A stretch of 64,000 nt of DNA from Vanilla planifolia. Taxonomy: Eukaryota; Streptophyta; Magnoliopsida; Asparagales; Orchidaceae. The notes beneath the pieces are model-generated. The model had not been told where the DNA came from. It made no database searches and saw only the letters and a program-made list of their open reading frames with translations. The stretch lies in the NCBI GenBank assembly GCA_023846275.1, contig CM043871.1, positions 35,060,578-35,124,577 on the forward strand, read 5' to 3'. Numbering within the stretch: the first letter of the stretch is position 1; every line of letters starts with the position of its first letter. Positions 61,760 through 64,000 of the stretch are shown here, in pieces. Both the position numbers and the translations under genes were made by a program.

Positions 61760-64000
61760 GTGAGAAGCTTGGTCCTTGAGAGGAGGTTGCACATTTCACT
61801 TTTTACTGGATTATGTTTTTTCTGACATTTTTCTTATACGTGTTGTTAAAAGAGATTTCATGCGGAGACCATTATTTGATATTCTTGTAATTTTTGGGAT
61901 TGTGCCCAATTTGGGATTTGTAGTCGAGGCTTCTAAAGAGGGTACATGCTTGCAAGCTGTGTATAATGAAGGGAATTGTACATGCCAAGTCGAAGCTACG
62001 TGACTCAGTTTTGGAGGTGATGGTTTGTGGGCAGTGAGGAATATTGTGGTAATTGACTTTTACTAGGTGAATCAAGGTGCCATAAGTTGTTGTAGATAGG
62101 CTTGAGAATGCATTATGTTCGGAAGAAGGACAAAATACAAAGAAAATGAGTTTTTATATGTAAATCCCATTGATTGGGAAATGACCATGGGTGGGAGCAC
62201 AGAAGAGCCACTTGGTCAATAGGAGTACAAGAGCCTTTTGAAAAGGTTGGTTTAGGCCTTTTGCAATAATGAGAGGGTCTTGGTTATAGTAATGATTTGC
62301 AAGGAGATCCGAGTCAAGTATGATAAGAAGTGGTGTGAGCAATGGATGTGATGCCTTGAACTGATACCGATTTTACTATTTTATACTCAGAGCATTTTGC
62401 CTTTTAACGCTAGACTAATTTTTTTAAGATGGAATACATTAATGCAGATATTTTTGTTAGTGTTGCAATATCATCAATCTATACAATAGAGATTGTTGAT
62501 GCAACACAAGTCACTAGAGCGCTAGCGAAGATTGAAGTTGTATGAGGATCAACATGAAGTACTTGATTAGGAGGAAAGGGTTCGTTAGTGTATTTGTGTA
62601 GGGCCTTGGGAGGGTGTGGTACTGGGGCGAACATTGATGAGAGTGTTCTTGGCGGCCATGAGAGTTGGTGGTGGTGGAAGTGGACTAAAATTAAGAGGTA
62701 AAGGGTGGAATGAATTTTAGATTGCTGTACTCTAGAATCAAGGGGTTGAAAAATGGTGGGAAACGACAAGAAAACTGACCCATTTTGGAGGATTTTTAAA
62801 ATTGAAAATTGTGGTTTTATGGGGTCTTACAGTGTTGGCCAAGATTAAATTCAATGGAGTCATAGTTTAGGAAATGGTTGCAAAAGTTAGGTGTAATCAA
62901 ATTTGGTATTTGGTCACTAAATCCCATCTCTTTTGTAGTTACATTTTGAGATGGATAAAAATTGAGTCAATGAATCTACTATTTAGCTATTTAGCTTTTT
63001 GTCAATACAATCCTACTTTTTTTTTGTTATGGGAGATGAATTTTATTAGTTAATTTGGTTTAAATATTAAAATGAAAATTATATGTTGGTAAATAGTAGT
63101 TGTTCATCGATATTTCTATCGTGAAACTTTTTTCATGAGATTTAACATGTGCAATGAAAAAATTTTATAAAAAATAACATAAGCTACAACAATTCTTGTT
63201 ATATAACAAATTTAGCATAGGTGTATCAAAATTCATTTTAAAAGTTTTTTTCACTTACAATGTAGATGAATTTTAAGATAATCTATTTATTCATGTTGAA
63301 AAATTTTTGTTAAAACTTTTAATTCTTTTTATGAAACTAAGTGGACCTTGTGTTTGAGCTAACCACCGCCTTGCTTGCTATTGTATGGGGAGAGGGGAGC
63401 AAGAGGGGGAGGGAAAATCATTTGCGTTTGGCCTTGTTAGGCCTAACATTTGAGATTTCTTATTTGTTTTTGATCTTCACGACCTTATGCTTGAGGGAGC
63501 CAGGTTTACTTGGTGCAATAACAACATAGGCCTAGCTAGGATTTGGTCTTGTCTTGATCGCATTCTCTTGAATTCTAATGGAATCTTTAGTCTCCCACCT
63601 GTTACACCCTTGTGTTTGATGAGTCAAGCATAAATGTGTATATTTTATTTGGGCTTGATTTTAAGTAAAATTGTTAATAATTAATTAAATCAAGCCATGT
63701 ATTTTAGATGTCTAAAATAATGGTCTCTAAGGGCCTTGAGGTCATGGCATACTTCAAGGAATTTTGAGACATGTGCAAGATTTTTTATAATTGAATTTCT
63801 TTTTATTTTTTCTTGAATTTGATATGTCCAAACTTTGAGATTATGAGGTACACTAGTAGTATTAACATTTAAAAATATTATAAAATTATTTAATACTGAA
63901 TTTTGATTTTTGGGCCAAGCATATTTGACAAAATGTATAGACATGGGTATTTGATTTTTTAATATTATTTTGGAATCGTTTTCTACGAATTTCTTTTCAT
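61760..64000 (+). other. Intron 1 of the CobW-like gene (incomplete)
   Basis: The intron begins GTGAGAAG and runs past the right edge. No CobW exon (TTLLNH, IENEFGE, CICC-like blocks) could be found in any frame. A LINE endonuclease fragment occupies part of its distal end. The 62,479-62,769 minus-strand open frame (96 codons) has no recognised domain. Confidence 0.7.
63445..63600 (+). mobile_element. LINE endonuclease (APE-type) fragment
   Basis: In the plus-strand frame through 63,481 the translation reads FDLHDLMLEGARFTWCNNN, then IGLARIWSCLDRILLNSNG. This matches the C-terminal end of the apurinic-type endonuclease of plant LINE ORF2: F...L.DL.L.GARFTW.N......I...LDR.L.N. An in-frame stop just upstream and the lack of any reverse transcriptase show it is a relic. 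Confidence 0.75.

Noticed and set aside
62479-62769. Minus-strand open frame of 96 codons in the CobW-like intron
   Set aside because: No recognised domain; rich in P, H, S and T as expected of random translation of this purine-rich plus strand.
1-64000. CRISPR arrays, bacterial operons, rRNA
   Set aside because: No regularly spaced identical repeats, no operon structure and no rRNA-like GC-rich conserved blocks; spliced genes show plant nuclear DNA.

Overview
This window looks like nuclear DNA of a large-genome seed plant. It is AT-rich, its introns are kilobases long and full of decayed retroelements, and it carries two conserved plant genes. Introns of 7 to 13 kb in an ordinary housekeeping gene point to a gymnosperm, but that is inference; no species marker is visible.

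Minus strand, about 8.95-55.27 kb: the 5' three quarters of a HECT-type E3 ubiquitin ligase most like UPL6. Sixteen exons can be placed with consistent splice sites and reading phase. They encode 734 residues, from the start methionine and a split IQ motif to the first block of the HECT domain. The rest of the HECT domain, including its catalytic cysteine, is not in the window and must lie beyond the left edge, so the last visible intron exceeds 8.9 kb. Introns between exons 8 and 16 are mostly short (73-1083 bp); introns 1, 3, 4, 5, 6 and 7 are 2.8 to 13.4 kb.

Plus strand, from 61,409: the first exon of a divergently transcribed CobW/P47K-type (COG0523) GTPase metallochaperone with an organellar presequence. 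The exon ends inside the Walker A motif; the rest lies beyond the right edge. About 6.1 kb of very AT-rich sequence separates the two start codons.

Retroelements: (i) Ty3/gypsy gag-protease and reverse transcriptase-RNase H remnants on the minus strand at the left end; (ii) a family of about 2-kb LINE derivatives holding only ORF1 (DUF4283 type) plus a shared A-tailed 3' end, with two near full-length copies (2.96-4.94 kb minus; 13.3-15.3 kb plus) and two 3' fragments (36.8-37.8 and 38.8-39.6 kb, minus); (iii) a different DUF4283 ORF1 fragment at 28.6-29.0 kb; (iv) a LINE endonuclease fragment at 63.4-63.6 kb. Several diverged tandem repeats (periods 14, 19, about 100 and about 103 bp) and a probable F-box/kelch relic are also present. 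The ORF1-only LINE family is the best candidate for something undescribed. No CRISPR array, rRNA or convincing tRNA was seen.
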